From NCBI RefSeq assembly GCF_016009175.1, contig NZ_JADUCM010000020.1, forward strand, positions 1 through 64,000: a DNA stretch of 64,000 bases. The letters run 5' to 3'. Position numbers and translations under genes: made by a program. Below are positions 39,992 to 49,939 of this stretch, piece after piece. Source of the stretch: Pseudomonas alkylphenolica (GTDB lineage: Bacteria; Pseudomonadota; Gammaproteobacteria; Pseudomonadales; Pseudomonadaceae). Position 1 is the first letter of the stretch, and every line of letters begins with the position of its first letter. The notes beneath the pieces are model-generated. The model saw nothing but the letters and a program-made list of their open reading frames with translations. It did no database searches and was not told the origin of the DNA.

Positions 39992-41476
39992 TCAGTCGTC
40001 ACTGGCATTGATGATGTCGGCTTGCGGCGCGGACTCCTGCTTGAGGATATCCACAGCCTTGGTGCAGAACTTGATCGGTAGCTTCGCCGCTGCGAGGGTA
40101 TGCCGGTTGCGCGCCAGCGCGCGATAGCCCTTGGGGTCATCGCAGTCGACGGCGTCCGGGGCGCCGCGTTTGATGGTGTACAGCAGCAGGTCAGGGGTTC
40201 GATGCCAGGCTATGTCAACACCGCCATCAGGCCGCCGCACGCTGGTGAAGTTGATAACAGGCGGGCCAGCGGGAAGGAGTTTGACCGGCAGGCTCAAGGC
40301 ATTGCCCATGAGTGCGTAGGACGGCCGCTCGTCCGGCTCCTGAACGCCGATTACGCACAGGAAGTTCCAGCCCGGCTGCGGCCCGATGGGCACATCGATC
40401 AGGTTTTCGCTGGCGGCAACGGCACCGCTGTAGCCGATCGGGTCTTCACAGGCCAGGGCGTCCAGGCTGGTTTTGTAGCGATAGCTCGGGGTGTCGATCT
40501 GGAACGGCAGATTCCAGGAGGGCAGTACCGGCTCACCCTCCGCGCTGGTAGCAATCTTTTGCAAGCGGTTGATGGGCGCCAGCGCCTTGAATTGAAAGGC
40601 CGGGAGCAGGTCGCAGCTCTCCAGACTCAAATCGGCCCGACCGTCCTTGAAGCAGCCTTTGATACGTTGAACCGGTGCGGCGTAATTGGTCGTGCGGTTG
40701 TTCTGCGTTTGGTTTTCCTGTGGCGTACACGGATTGTCCAGACCGCAGCGGGGCAGTTTGCTCGTCTCGCTTGCGACGCTGTTCACCACGCTGACGACAA
40801 GGTTGTCAGCCGCTGTGACAACCGGGCTGCCTGAAGCACCTTCGGCCAACCCGGGGCAGTGATTGCGTCGGACGTTGCGCCAGACCCAGGGCGTTTCGAT
40901 GACCACGTCTGCGTTATCTTCTGCACAAGATCCAAGACGAAGACCTTGATCAGGCTGGCTGGGTTCGCCAATCACCCTGACCGCGCTGCCGGCGGCAGGG
41001 CTGGCGCCCAGTGCAAGTGGTGTTACAGCCTGGGCGATGACCTCTTCCAGGCTGCTTTCCAGCTCCAGCAATGCCAGGTCGATGCCTTGCATGCTGCTCC
41101 ATACGATGCGCTTGAGGGGAAAGGTTTGACGCGCCTCTTGGGTATCGATGAAGAAGTTGAAGCTGACAGTGCCTTCCAGTAACTGATCCTGGACGATGAC
41201 GCCATTGCGCTTGTCCACGCAATGACCACTGGTTATGACGTAGGCAGGCCCATTCGATGAGGTGAGTGGGTCGCGACTGTCGATCAGTGTGGCGATGCAT
41301 TGCGTGTTTTTCGGAAGGGACAGGCGCCCGATTCCACTCCACTGGCTGTTTTCGCCTTGAGCATTGGTCAGCGTCACGGCGCTGGGGGAAGGGGTTGACT
41401 CGGTTTGCTCCGCAAGTGTCTGGAGTGACGTGCAGATCAAGGCTGCCCCGAACAGGCGTTGGGTGATTGTCGGCAT
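39992..41476 (-). CDS. Secreted trypsin-like serine protease
   Basis: 494 residues with a signal peptide (MPTITQRLFGAALICTSLQTLA) and a chymotrypsin fold. The triad can be assigned as His85 (ITSGHC), Asp133 (GIDLALLE) and Ser215 (EGASGSPVV). Several cysteines suggest disulfides and hence an exported location. The C-terminal ~150 residues (VINFTSVRRPDGGVDIAWHR) look like a fibronectin III-type module. The ATG at 41476 follows AAGGAG. Divergent from the giant gene by 147 bp. GC is lower than in the core genes nearby (hand count of bases 40681-40740: 31 of 60). Substrate unknown. Confidence 0.8.
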   Translation of the reverse strand: MPTITQRLFGAALICTSLQTLAEQTESTPSPSAVTLTNAQGENSQWSGIGRLSLPKNTQCIATLIDSRDPLTSSNGPAYVITSGHCVDKRNGVIVQDQLLEGTVSFNFFIDTQEARQTFPLKRIVWSSMQGIDLALLELESSLEEVIAQAVTPLALGASPAAGSAVRVIGEPSQPDQGLRLGSCAEDNADVVIETPWVWRNVRRNHCPGLAEGASGSPVVTAADNLVVSVVNSVASETSKLPRCGLDNPCTPQENQTQNNRTTNYAAPVQRIKGCFKDGRADLSLESCDLLPAFQFKALAPINRLQKIATSAEGEPVLPSWNLPFQIDTPSYRYKTSLDALACEDPIGYSGAVAASENLIDVPIGPQPGWNFLCVIGVQEPDERPSYALMGNALSLPVKLLPAGPPVINFTSVRRPDGGVDIAWHRTPDLLLYTIKRGAPDAVDCDDPKGYRALARNRHTLAAAKLPIKFCTKAVDILKQESAPQADIINASDD

Positions 41477-41623
41477 TGAAAGACTCCTTTGTGGGTTGCC
41501 GACGTCAATGTGCGTTGTTGTGCGAAGGGCCTGCGGTACATAACGCTCAAGCAATATCTAACACCGCCGCAAAAGGCCGGGTGGCTAGCGTAGGGCTTAC
41601 CGTTTGTATGGAGCACTACGTTT

Positions 41624-44600
41624 ATGAGCAACCAGACAATCCATTTGCCGGCGCAGGACTTCAAGCGCGCCGTGGCCCTGCAGTTCGCCAGCCGCCCCAC
41701 TCTGCGCCAGGTGCTCGGACGCAAGGCCCTGCAGCTTCTGGTCGAGCGCCATCCGAGCCTCTCCACTGTCCGGCCACTATTGACCGACGCTGAGCCACTT
41801 CGTCTGTTGATTCCTCAGCCTGGGCCGGGAAATGCTCAAGCGTCAGCGCCGCTGACTGAGGTTCTGTTGCAGGCCGTACTGGATGGCAAAGCGCTGGATC
41901 TGGAGAAGATCCATGATCAACAGCATGGACTGACGTTTGTTGAGCCCTACCGCTTCGAAGGCAGTGATGGCTTTGAGTTTATCGCCCTGAAAGGCATCAC
42001 CGACTCGATCAACGATCTGCTGGCCGAGTTGCCGTACCACTTCCAGCAAGCCCAGATCGATTACTGGCGTGGCATATCAAGTGTCGGCGTCAGCCGGGAT
42101 CGCTGGCTGCAGCAGACACTGAAATCGGCACTGCTGCGCAACTTGCCACTTCAAGGGCTTGGCGACTCGCAAGCGGCCTGCATCTATGGGCTGTTGAAAG
42201 GCGGTGACGAGCAGCCCGATGTGTTCACCGTGGAAGTGCAGCTCGAAGCCAACGGGCAGACCTTCCTGCGCATGCTGCCGAACCTGCTGGTGGTTGGCGA
42301 ATGGGATGAGCGCACGGTGGTGTTGTGGTGCGCGCCGTCGAGTGTGGTGAGGGTCTTTGATTCGCTGGACGACTTTGCCTTGGCGCTGCAAAGCGAAATG
42401 GCAGGCCGATGCACATTTGGGTCGATGCGCTGGAACCGTTATCAACTGGAAGGTGACCCCTTCTCCCAGCAAGCTGCGTTGCTGCTCAATATCATGCTGG
42501 AGAACCTGCAGCGCCTGCATGGTTCGCGGCAGGCCGGCGTTGCGGATATGGAGGCGTTGTACGGTGCGCTGACTGACCCGGCGCAATGGTTTATCGAAGG
42601 GTATGTGGCCAGCGGTGATGCGAACGTTGCGGTACCGCCGGGCTTAATGAACGCTTTGGCGGAGGACAGTTTTGCATACCAGTGTGGGCTCTTCGAGCTT
42701 GCCCTGGCCCAGGCGCAATCGAAGGGCAAGGCTGCACTCGACGATGTGCAGGACCTGCACAGCTATGCCAGCGCTTGTTTGCGCGCGCAACTGCTCAGAG
42801 ATCATCCGGACGATGCCAATTACTTTCCCGACGACCTGAACCTGACGCTTACGCTCGCCAAAGGAACTCCAGGTGGCGCGGGTACAGGTGTCGGCGGCGG
42901 CGTGGTCGAGACCCGCAGCATGACCCTCACCCAGTTCGCCATCGGCAATCTGAGTTCACTGCAAGGCGCAACGTTAACTGCGATCGAGCACCGCAACGAA
43001 CAGCTGATCATGGACTGGATGAACGTTGACTATGTCCGTTCGCTGGTCGAGAAGGTCGATATTGGCGGCCATTATCCGGGGTATGTCGCACAGCAACTGG
43101 ATGACCCGGCCACCCGCGAACAACGGGTGAGTTGCTTTGCCCGGGAATGGCGCTGTTCGCTGCTGTTCAGCGCGCTGACCGCTAAATTGGGCGGAACGCT
43201 CAGTGAGGCAGGTCTGCAGTGTGTGGTCGACTACTGCGGCCATCATGTCGACCGGGCATTGCCAGGCATCATGTTGATGCCGCTGGCGTTCGGTCGTGTA
43301 CCGGCAGACCGTGAACCTGATCAGGTCAGTGGCATGTATGTACTGTTTTCGACGGAGCCGGAGACCGTGCTGCTCTACCGCCCGCTGTACAGCGCTGCTG
43401 CATTGAAGGAATTCACCAGCCTTGCAGCGATGATGGAGGCGATTCGTCAGCCCGGCACACTGCAGGACAGCATCCTCGAGTGGCTGAAGCCGCAAGCGCG
43501 AAGCATCTACGATCAAGGAGGATTCAGTGAACCGCATCTGGGGTTGCCCATCGTGGATACCCAGTTGTTGCCTGAGCCGGTGAAGCCGGCAAGTTTCTTT
43601 GCGCAGTTCTGGCAATTCGATGTCGATGCCAAGCTCTACATGGCTAACCGTGATTTGCTGGTTGAGCTGGCTGATCGTCAGTCGGTTTCCAGCGCCGAAA
43701 GCCATTGGGCTTTGCTTGTGCAAGGTGCCTGGTTGCTGTTTGACGTCGCCACCTTGTTGTTGCGTGGACCTGTGGCCAGCGTGGCCTGGCTGGTACAGGT
43801 CATCAAAGGCTTGGAATCTGATGTGAGAGCACTCAACCGAGGCAGCGAATTTGAGCGATCGGCGGCTGTGGTTGATTTGATCCTGAACCTTGGCATGGCC
43901 ATGTTCCACGCCCGCTTGCCGAAAGGGGACGCGGTGGCGACACGAAGTTTGCCCGATGCAGTTGTATTTGACGGTCTGCCGCCTGGGCCTGGCCCGGTAA
44001 GCGCTGCCCAGGCGCCTGTGATGGGAAAACAAGGCTTGCCAGGCTCGCTCGCCGAGCGCCCCGGTTTGCAGCTGGATTTTACCTGGCGTGGCAGACAAGG
44101 GTTCAACGTACTCCCGACGGAGCAACGCAAGGCGCTGCAAGGACTGCGCTCCAGCGTGTCCCTAAATGGCGTTGAGGCACTTGAGTCCGGGCCTGAACGC
44201 GGTTTGTACCGGATCGGTACGGATCATTACGCCAGCCTGGTTGGCGACGCTTACCTTGTGGAGGTGTCTGATCAAGGTGTACAGGTTCTAGGCGCTGAAG
44301 GGAAAAAAGGTCCCTGGCTGCATTACCGCCATGGACTCTGGCGTGTCGAAGCGGGCTTGCGATTGCTTGGAGGGGGACCGAAGCGACGGGCGGACCTGCT
44401 CCGGGAAGAAAACCAGAAAGAGTTCTTGCAGCTCAAAGCGCAGGAGAAGGCCCTTAATATCGAGAGTAACCGCGCCGGGGAGAGTTTCGGCCTGAGCAAA
44501 TCCACCTGGGACGACCGGCAAAGTCATGTGGACAAGCTCAAAGCCCAGCGGGACAAAGTACCCGAGAACCCTGCAGGCCTTACCCTGATTCAGGCGTTTG

Positions 44601-46330
44601 ACGAAAAAATCAAGATTGCTCGCGCCGATGTTATTCGAGCCAAGTACCAGGTGATGGCAGATCTGAAAGTGATGCTTGAGGTGGACCTGAAGCTGGATCA
44701 GCTCTTGAGCCAGATGGTCCAGCCCAGGTTCGCCCGACAGGAATTGATGCCCGCCATCAAAATTCATCGAAGCGCGGTGCGTCAGCAACTCATCGATAGC
44801 GCTATTGCGTTTTATAACGATACATCAGTAACCATCAATGACATCGATGTGAAAGAGCTCATCGACGAGATGGTGGCGCGTCCAATCAGTGACACTGAAC
44901 TGGAACACTATGACTATGTCCGGTCTCTGGTTGAGGAAGTTGTCACCAAGCAATTCGATCTAGTCTGGATATCGAAGCATCTGGACAGGCTGCTGGCAGA
45001 AGCACTCAAAGATGACGATATCGTTTTCAAGGATGAAGGCGGCGAGCGACAGGACAAACAGGTCTTGCTCGAGGATTACATCATAAGCCGCCAGGTCAGT
45101 TTTACCGAGCTCCAGATGGTTTTGCTCGAAGACCTGGCTGAGTTGAGCCTGAATCGCAGAGCCGGAGACGATGAAGAAACGCTCATCCACTATCACGCAC
45201 AGTTGTGGAACGAGGCACTGAAAAGTGCTGGAAGCGAGCATGGCAAATTGGCGGTGATCGAGGTGCCAGCAGCGCAGCGGCTCGAGCTGCTGAGCGAGGT
45301 CCTGGACAGTTACAAGGCTGCCCAGGGGCATGCAGTGTTGTTCGCCGAGTCAGGTGATGAGGTGATCCAGACGGGTCCCCTTAACGATTACCTGAAGGTG
45401 CTGGACACCTTGATTGACTCGGCGCAGGAAGAAATGGCCATGGCCATTCGCGAATCTGAGCTTTTCGATCCGGTGCAGCTCAAAACACAGGTGTACCGGC
45501 GTCGAACGGGCAAACATCAAGTGGTCAAGACACACAGCGGGCGCAGTGTCATTGGCGAAGAAGTACAGGTCGATGGTCACGATGTCGTGCAGCAAAAGGA
45601 TTCATCGGGCACTAAAGTCCTCAAGACTTTCCGCAAGCAGCAGGATGTCTGGGTGGAGGACCTCGAGGAACCTGTCGATGAAAGCCAGCCAAGCGCCAAC
45701 AGTCATGATGTAGGGGCTGCCAGGTCAATGGCGCGTAATGCTCTTGGGCAGGTGGAGCCCACGCTAAAACTGGCCCAGCGCTACATCGGAAAGGACGAGC
45801 CAATTGGCATGCAGTCGATCGTGGAGGGGCTTGTCGAGCGGCTCAAGGAGGCTTCCGAGGCGCTGGACAGCACGGGTGTCTCGGCAGAGTTTGGTGCGAA
45901 GTTGTCGGATGCCATCGAGCGTCTGGAAAATACGCAGCACGACCTGCTGACCAGCTATTACTTGACGACCAGCCACCCAACAGCGACCGGGCTGCGTTTC
46001 CTGTTTGAGGAGAAGCAGATCTCCATCCTGCCAACCACACGCCGGAAAATGCTCTCGGCCAATGACTACCTGGATATTTATGAGGTCCACCGCTTGCCAT
46101 CCCGGGGTAATACCAGGGGTACCGGCATTTGGGAGGCGCATTTCCATTATCCGGACGCCGATGTTCCGGCACGCCAGTTTGCCAAAGGCCACCTGAAGAT
46201 CTGGTCGCAGCGCAAAATTGGCCAGAAAGCACAGATGGAAGCCGTGCGTGGTAACTCGCGTGCTTTGCTGGCGGTCTACCGAGGCAACCTGGTATTGAGC
46301 GAGGTCGAAGGGATCATTCCGTTCGACTGA
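41624..46330 (+). CDS. Giant toxin-like protein (DUF6543/dermonecrotic-like)
   Basis: A single uninterrupted frame of 1568 residues, without a signal peptide. The N-terminal third includes DYWRGISSVGVSRDRWLQQTL, which resembles the start block of large Pseudomonas proteins annotated as dermonecrotic-toxin-like (recalled, not searched). Residues ~690-730 are strongly hydrophobic (HWALLVQGAWLLFDVATLLL), as in a membrane-insertion segment. Residues ~925-1010 are charged and coiled-coil-like. The C-terminus has an HFH (1506-1508) plus GHLK (His1523) block, also recalled from these proteins. GC falls in the middle (29 of 60 at 44581-44640, against 40 of 60 at 21901-21960 in hemE), suggesting transfer. 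A catalytic activity cannot be assigned; toxin or effector is inference. Confidence 0.6.
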   Translation: MSNQTIHLPAQDFKRAVALQFASRPTLRQVLGRKALQLLVERHPSLSTVRPLLTDAEPLRLLIPQPGPGNAQASAPLTEVLLQAVLDGKALDLEKIHDQQHGLTFVEPYRFEGSDGFEFIALKGITDSINDLLAELPYHFQQAQIDYWRGISSVGVSRDRWLQQTLKSALLRNLPLQGLGDSQAACIYGLLKGGDEQPDVFTVEVQLEANGQTFLRMLPNLLVVGEWDERTVVLWCAPSSVVRVFDSLDDFALALQSEMAGRCTFGSMRWNRYQLEGDPFSQQAALLLNIMLENLQRLHGSRQAGVADMEALYGALTDPAQWFIEGYVASGDANVAVPPGLMNALAEDSFAYQCGLFELALAQAQSKGKAALDDVQDLHSYASACLRAQLLRDHPDDANYFPDDLNLTLTLAKGTPGGAGTGVGGGVVETRSMTLTQFAIGNLSSLQGATLTAIEHRNEQLIMDWMNVDYVRSLVEKVDIGGHYPGYVAQQLDDPATREQRVSCFAREWRCSLLFSALTAKLGGTLSEAGLQCVVDYCGHHVDRALPGIMLMPLAFGRVPADREPDQVSGMYVLFSTEPETVLLYRPLYSAAALKEFTSLAAMMEAIRQPGTLQDSILEWLKPQARSIYDQGGFSEPHLGLPIVDTQLLPEPVKPASFFAQFWQFDVDAKLYMANRDLLVELADRQSVSSAESHWALLVQGAWLLFDVATLLLRGPVASVAWLVQVIKGLESDVRALNRGSEFERSAAVVDLILNLGMAMFHARLPKGDAVATRSLPDAVVFDGLPPGPGPVSAAQAPVMGKQGLPGSLAERPGLQLDFTWRGRQGFNVLPTEQRKALQGLRSSVSLNGVEALESGPERGLYRIGTDHYASLVGDAYLVEVSDQGVQVLGAEGKKGPWLHYRHGLWRVEAGLRLLGGGPKRRADLLREENQKEFLQLKAQEKALNIESNRAGESFGLSKSTWDDRQSHVDKLKAQRDKVPENPAGLTLIQAFDEKIKIARADVIRAKYQVMADLKVMLEVDLKLDQLLSQMVQPRFARQELMPAIKIHRSAVRQQLIDSAIAFYNDTSVTINDIDVKELIDEMVARPISDTELEHYDYVRSLVEEVVTKQFDLVWISKHLDRLLAEALKDDDIVFKDEGGERQDKQVLLEDYIISRQVSFTELQMVLLEDLAELSLNRRAGDDEETLIHYHAQLWNEALKSAGSEHGKLAVIEVPAAQRLELLSEVLDSYKAAQGHAVLFAESGDEVIQTGPLNDYLKVLDTLIDSAQEEMAMAIRESELFDPVQLKTQVYRRRTGKHQVVKTHSGRSVIGEEVQVDGHDVVQQKDSSGTKVLKTFRKQQDVWVEDLEEPVDESQPSANSHDVGAARSMARNALGQVEPTLKLAQRYIGKDEPIGMQSIVEGLVERLKEASEALDSTGVSAEFGAKLSDAIERLENTQHDLLTSYYLTTSHPTATGLRFLFEEKQISILPTTRRKMLSANDYLDIYEVHRLPSRGNTRGTGIWEAHFHYPDADVPARQFAKGHLKIWSQRKIGQKAQMEAVRGNSRALLAVYRGNLVLSEVEGIIPFD

Positions 46331-46335
46331 GGGGC

Positions 46336-47112
46336 TCAACGGTTGCGGTAGACACCGTGGCTGCCATGCGCCGGCATGGCCTGGTTGCTGCGCTCGGCAA
46401 TCATCTGCTTGAGCGTGATCAGTTCAATGCCCTGGCTCTTTAGCCGGGGCATTTCTCGTTCCAGCACTTCAAGCGTCTGCGGGTAGGGGTGGCCGATCAA
46501 AACGGCTGATCCCTGTTTGCGCGCCAGGTCTACACCTTGCTGCAATTGCCCGGCAATGGCCTCGGGTGTGCGCACATCATCCAGGAACACATCCCGCGAT
46601 ACATGCGCGAGACTGATGGCTTGGGCCTTGGCCGCCGCCACGGTGGCGGCACTGGTGCGGCTGTCGACGAAAAACAGGTGGCGGCGTTGCAGTTCGGCCA
46701 TCAGCCACGCCATCGGCTCGGCTTGCGAGGTCATGAGGCTGCCCATGTGATTGTTGATTCCGGCGGCATACGGCACTTTGGCCAGGGCAGCATCCAGGCG
46801 CTGGGCCAACTCCGGCAATGGCGTCCCCGGATGCCAGGCGTAGGGGCCGGTGGCCGGGTCCATGGGCATGTGCAGGATCACCGTCTTGCCGGCTTTGTGA
46901 GCCTGACGGGCGAAGTCGCTGGCATGCGGGGTGTCGGGCATGATCGCCATCGTCACCGGGCCGGGCAGGGCCAGGGTACGGTCGTCGCGAGCACTGTTCT
47001 GGCCCAGATCGTCGATGATCAGGCTCATGTACGCCTTGCTCTGATGGGCGGGCGCCGCCAACGCGGCGCCGCTCACCAGGTACAGCAGCAGGCACAGCAG
47101 GTAACGCGTCAC
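46336..47112 (-). CDS. Divergent polysaccharide deacetylase, YibQ-like
   Basis: 258 residues with a signal peptide (MTRYLLCLLLYLVSGAALA) and a NodB-like barrel of the divergent polysaccharide deacetylase family (LIIDDLGQN, MAIMPDTPHA, ILHMPMDP, GINNHMGSLMT, FFVDSRTSA, VLIGHPYPQT). The Asp-Asp and His residues of the metal site are present. GTG start overlaps the ctpA stop (GTGA). The ctpA-yibQ and envC cluster points to a peptidoglycan-related role, which is inferred. It stops 5 bp from the convergent giant gene. Confidence 0.85.
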   Translation of the reverse strand: MTRYLLCLLLYLVSGAALAAPAHQSKAYMSLIIDDLGQNSARDDRTLALPGPVTMAIMPDTPHASDFARQAHKAGKTVILHMPMDPATGPYAWHPGTPLPELAQRLDAALAKVPYAAGINNHMGSLMTSQAEPMAWLMAELQRRHLFFVDSRTSAATVAAAKAQAISLAHVSRDVFLDDVRTPEAIAGQLQQGVDLARKQGSAVLIGHPYPQTLEVLEREMPRLKSQGIELITLKQMIAERSNQAMPAHGSHGVYRNR

Positions 47113-48434
47113 TTGCTGTGGGTAATGCTCAGGCCCTTGAGCAGGCTGATGGCCTGGCTGAGCTGGAAGTCATTGTCCTGCGGGCGCTCCTTGCGCTTGG
47201 CAGTGCTGCTGGTTGGACGGTCGGCGCCGCCGTTGCCGTTGCCCAGGTGTCCTTGCAGGTCGGCTTCCTTGAAGTTTTCGCTGTCCGCTTCGGCGGTCAG
47301 CTTGGCCTGGCGCACCTCGATGTCCGGGATAATGCCCTGGGCCTGGATCGAACGGCCGTTCGGGGTGTAGTACAACGCGGTGGTGAGCTTGAGGGCGCGA
47401 TCATTGTTCAGCGGCAACACGGTTTGCACCGAGCCTTTACCGAAGCTGTCGGTGCCCATCAACACGCCGCGCTTCTGGTCCTGCAGGGCGCCAGCAACAA
47501 TCTCCGAGGCCGAGGCACTGCCGCCGTTGATCAGCACCACCAGTGGCACGCCCTCGCTGGCGTCGGCCGGGTCGGCAGAGAAACGCAGTTCGGAGTTGGC
47601 GATACGGCCCTTGGTGTAGACGATCAGGCCCTTGGTCAGGAAGTGGTCGGCCACTTCAACGGCCGATTGCAGCACGCCGCCGGGGTTGTTACGCAGGTCC
47701 AGGACCAGGCCGCGCAGTTTCTTGCCGTTGTCCTTGCGCAGCTTGGCCAGGGCCTTGCCAACTTCTTCGCCGGTTTTAACCTGGAACTGGGTGATGCGGA
47801 TGTAACCGTAGCCGTCTTCAAGCAGCTGGCTCTTGACGCTCTTGACCTGGATGACCGCACGGGCCAGGGTCACGTCGAAGGGCGTGCCGCCGTCGCGTAC
47901 CAGGGTCAGGGTGATCTTCTCGCCGATCTTGCCGCGCATTTTGTCGACCGCTTCGGTCATGGTCTGGCCGCGGGTCGGCTGGCCGTTGATCTTGACGATC
48001 AGGTCGCCGGCCTCGATACCGGCGCGGGTGGCGGGGGTGTCATCGATAGGCGAGACGACTTTGACGAAGCCGTCTTCCATGCCCACTTCGATCCCCAGGC
48101 CGCCGAACTCACCACTGGTGCTCTCCTGCAGCTCCTGGAAGTCTTCCGGGCCCAGGTAGGCGGAATGCGGGTCGAGGTTGCTGAGCATGCCCTTGATGGC
48201 ATTCTCCAGCAGGGTCTTGTCATCCACAGGCTCGACATAGGCTGCCTTGATCCGGTCCATGACCTCGGCGAAGGTGCGCAGCTCATCCAGCGGTAGCGGC
48301 GCCTTTGCTGGCGCAGAAACCGTCGTGGCCGGCACCGCAGTTGGCTTGGCAGGCTCGGCCGCACGGGCCAGGGGCGCACCGAGGACCATGGCAATGGTCA
48401 GGGCCAGCGAGGTGAGGCGAGGCGAATGCAGCAT
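47109..48434 (-). CDS. ctpA: Carboxyl-terminal processing protease CtpA (S41)
   Basis: Periplasmic serine protease. In P. aeruginosa CtpA works with the adaptor LbcA to degrade peptidoglycan cross-link hydrolases (published knowledge). 441 residues: signal peptide ending ARA-AEP, a PDZ domain (about 90-170; GGLGIEVGMEDGFVKVVSPIDDTPA), and the S41 core with the catalytic Ser in NGGSASASEI and Lys in SFGKGSVQT. Followed by the YibQ-like gene with a 4-base overlap and preceded by envC 93 bp upstream. Confidence 0.94.
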   Translation of the reverse strand: MLHSPRLTSLALTIAMVLGAPLARAAEPAKPTAVPATTVSAPAKAPLPLDELRTFAEVMDRIKAAYVEPVDDKTLLENAIKGMLSNLDPHSAYLGPEDFQELQESTSGEFGGLGIEVGMEDGFVKVVSPIDDTPATRAGIEAGDLIVKINGQPTRGQTMTEAVDKMRGKIGEKITLTLVRDGGTPFDVTLARAVIQVKSVKSQLLEDGYGYIRITQFQVKTGEEVGKALAKLRKDNGKKLRGLVLDLRNNPGGVLQSAVEVADHFLTKGLIVYTKGRIANSELRFSADPADASEGVPLVVLINGGSASASEIVAGALQDQKRGVLMGTDSFGKGSVQTVLPLNNDRALKLTTALYYTPNGRSIQAQGIIPDIEVRQAKLTAEADSENFKEADLQGHLGNGNGGADRPTSSTAKRKERPQDNDFQLSQAISLLKGLSITHSK

Positions 48435-48527
48435 GTCGAACGAACTCCTGATCCTGGTAGCGCTCCGGCTGGAGCCTCGGCATAGCCCGATATCGCGCTA
48501 TGCCGTCAAATAGAGAGTGGCGGGTAC

Positions 48528-49811
48528 CTATCCCTGGGCACGGCACCATTGTGCGGGGTCGCTTGGGCGACCTTGCTGGCGGATGGCGAAATACAGCCCT
48601 GAGTTGTCCTGGCCGCCGCTGTTGCCGACGGTAGAAATCGCCTCACCGGCCTTGACGACATCCCCGGCGCTCTTGAGCAGGCTCTGATTATGGCCGTACA
48701 GGCTCAGGTAACCATTACCATGGTCGAGAATGACCAGAAGTCCAGCGCCGCGCAACCAGTCGGCAAACACCACCCGGCCGCCATGTACCGCATGCACCTG
48801 GCTGCCTGGCGAGGCGCTGATCATCACACCATCCCACTTCGCCCGGGAGTCGTCACCCCGGGTTTCACCAAATCGTGCCAGCAATCGACCATTGACAGGC
48901 CATGGAAGTTTTCCGCGGGCTGCAGAAAAAGCCCCGCCGAAGGTTTCGCCACTGCTTGAAACCAGCGGGCCGGGAATGGCCCTGGGCTTTTTCGGTGCAT
49001 CGCTGCTGGCCGCCAGGGCTTCGCGCTGGCGCTGTTTTTCGGCTTCCTGGGCAGCGAGCAAGGCTTTTTGCCGCGCTTCTTCCGCTTCACGGGCCTGACG
49101 CGCGAGGGTTTCCTCAATGGTCTTCAGCACCCGGGTCAGGTCGGCCTGGTCTTGCTCACGGGCCTGCAGCTTCTGGTCACGGGCCTTGACGTCGGTGTTC
49201 AGCTTGGCCAGCACCTGCTGGCGCTCGGCGCGGACTTTTTCCAGTTCCTGGCGCTGGGTATCGAGGGTGCCTTGCTGGGTCAGCAACTGCGCTTGCTGCA
49301 GGCTGATGTCCTGCTCGACGTTGGCCAGCTGGCGCAAGGTTTCGTTGAAATTGCGCAACTGTTCCAGGCGCGCCTGGCTCAGGTAATCGTAATAGGTCAG
49401 GGTGCGCGCGAATTTTTCCGGGTTCTGCTGGTTGAGCAGCAGCTTGAGGTATTCCTCGCGGCCGTTCTGGTAGGCCGAACGGGCCTGGATGGCAATCAGG
49501 CGTTGTTGTTCAACGCGGGCGCTCTGGAGTTTTTTTTTCTCGTGATCAAGGCGCTCCAGCTCGCCCTCGGTCTTTTTTAGTTCTTGTTGCAGGGCCTCCA
49601 CCTGCTTCTCCAGCTTGCCGATGTCGGTTTCAGTGCTGCGCAGGTCTTTCTGCACACCGGATTTTTCCTGCTGCAACTGGCCGAGCATTTTTTTCAGCTC
49701 GGCAATGTCCTGACGCGTGGCGTCCAGTTGCTGCTGGGTTTGCGCGCGCTCGTCGGCTAACGCCGGGCTGAGCAGGCAAGTCAAGGCAAGTAGTATCAGG
49801 GCGCGAAACAT
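48528..49811 (-). CDS. envC: EnvC-like amidase activator (degenerate LytM)
   Basis: 427 residues: signal peptide (MFRALILLALTCLLSPALA), a long coiled coil (about 25-250, heptads of Q, L, K, E), a short basic linker and a C-terminal M23/LytM fold (PWPVNGRLLARFGE ... GGRVVFADWLRGAGLLVILDHGNGYLSLYGHNQ). The zinc ligands of active M23 enzymes are not conserved: the first position reads AKWDGV instead of HxGxD and the final HxH is replaced by LYFAIR. As in E. coli EnvC, it should activate amidases rather than cut peptidoglycan itself. Confidence 0.9.
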   Translation of the reverse strand: MFRALILLALTCLLSPALADERAQTQQQLDATRQDIAELKKMLGQLQQEKSGVQKDLRSTETDIGKLEKQVEALQQELKKTEGELERLDHEKKKLQSARVEQQRLIAIQARSAYQNGREEYLKLLLNQQNPEKFARTLTYYDYLSQARLEQLRNFNETLRQLANVEQDISLQQAQLLTQQGTLDTQRQELEKVRAERQQVLAKLNTDVKARDQKLQAREQDQADLTRVLKTIEETLARQAREAEEARQKALLAAQEAEKQRQREALAASSDAPKKPRAIPGPLVSSSGETFGGAFSAARGKLPWPVNGRLLARFGETRGDDSRAKWDGVMISASPGSQVHAVHGGRVVFADWLRGAGLLVILDHGNGYLSLYGHNQSLLKSAGDVVKAGEAISTVGNSGGQDNSGLYFAIRQQGRPSDPAQWCRAQG

Positions 49812-49865
49812 GGAGTGGGCGACACCAGGGATAGAGACTGGCCTAGTATGCCCGCCGCAGGCGGC

Positions 49866-49901
49866 AAAAAAAACGCCTCAAGGCAACTGCGTTGAGGCGT
49901 T
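49866..49901 (-). terminator. Terminator of gpmI
   Basis: On the minus strand AACGCCTCAA and TTGAGGCGTT form a 10-bp stem followed by eight T. It separates gpmI from envC. Confidence 0.85.
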
Positions 49902-49939
49902 GGTCCGGAAAACCGACCGTTGCGGCCGGTTTACGGGCT

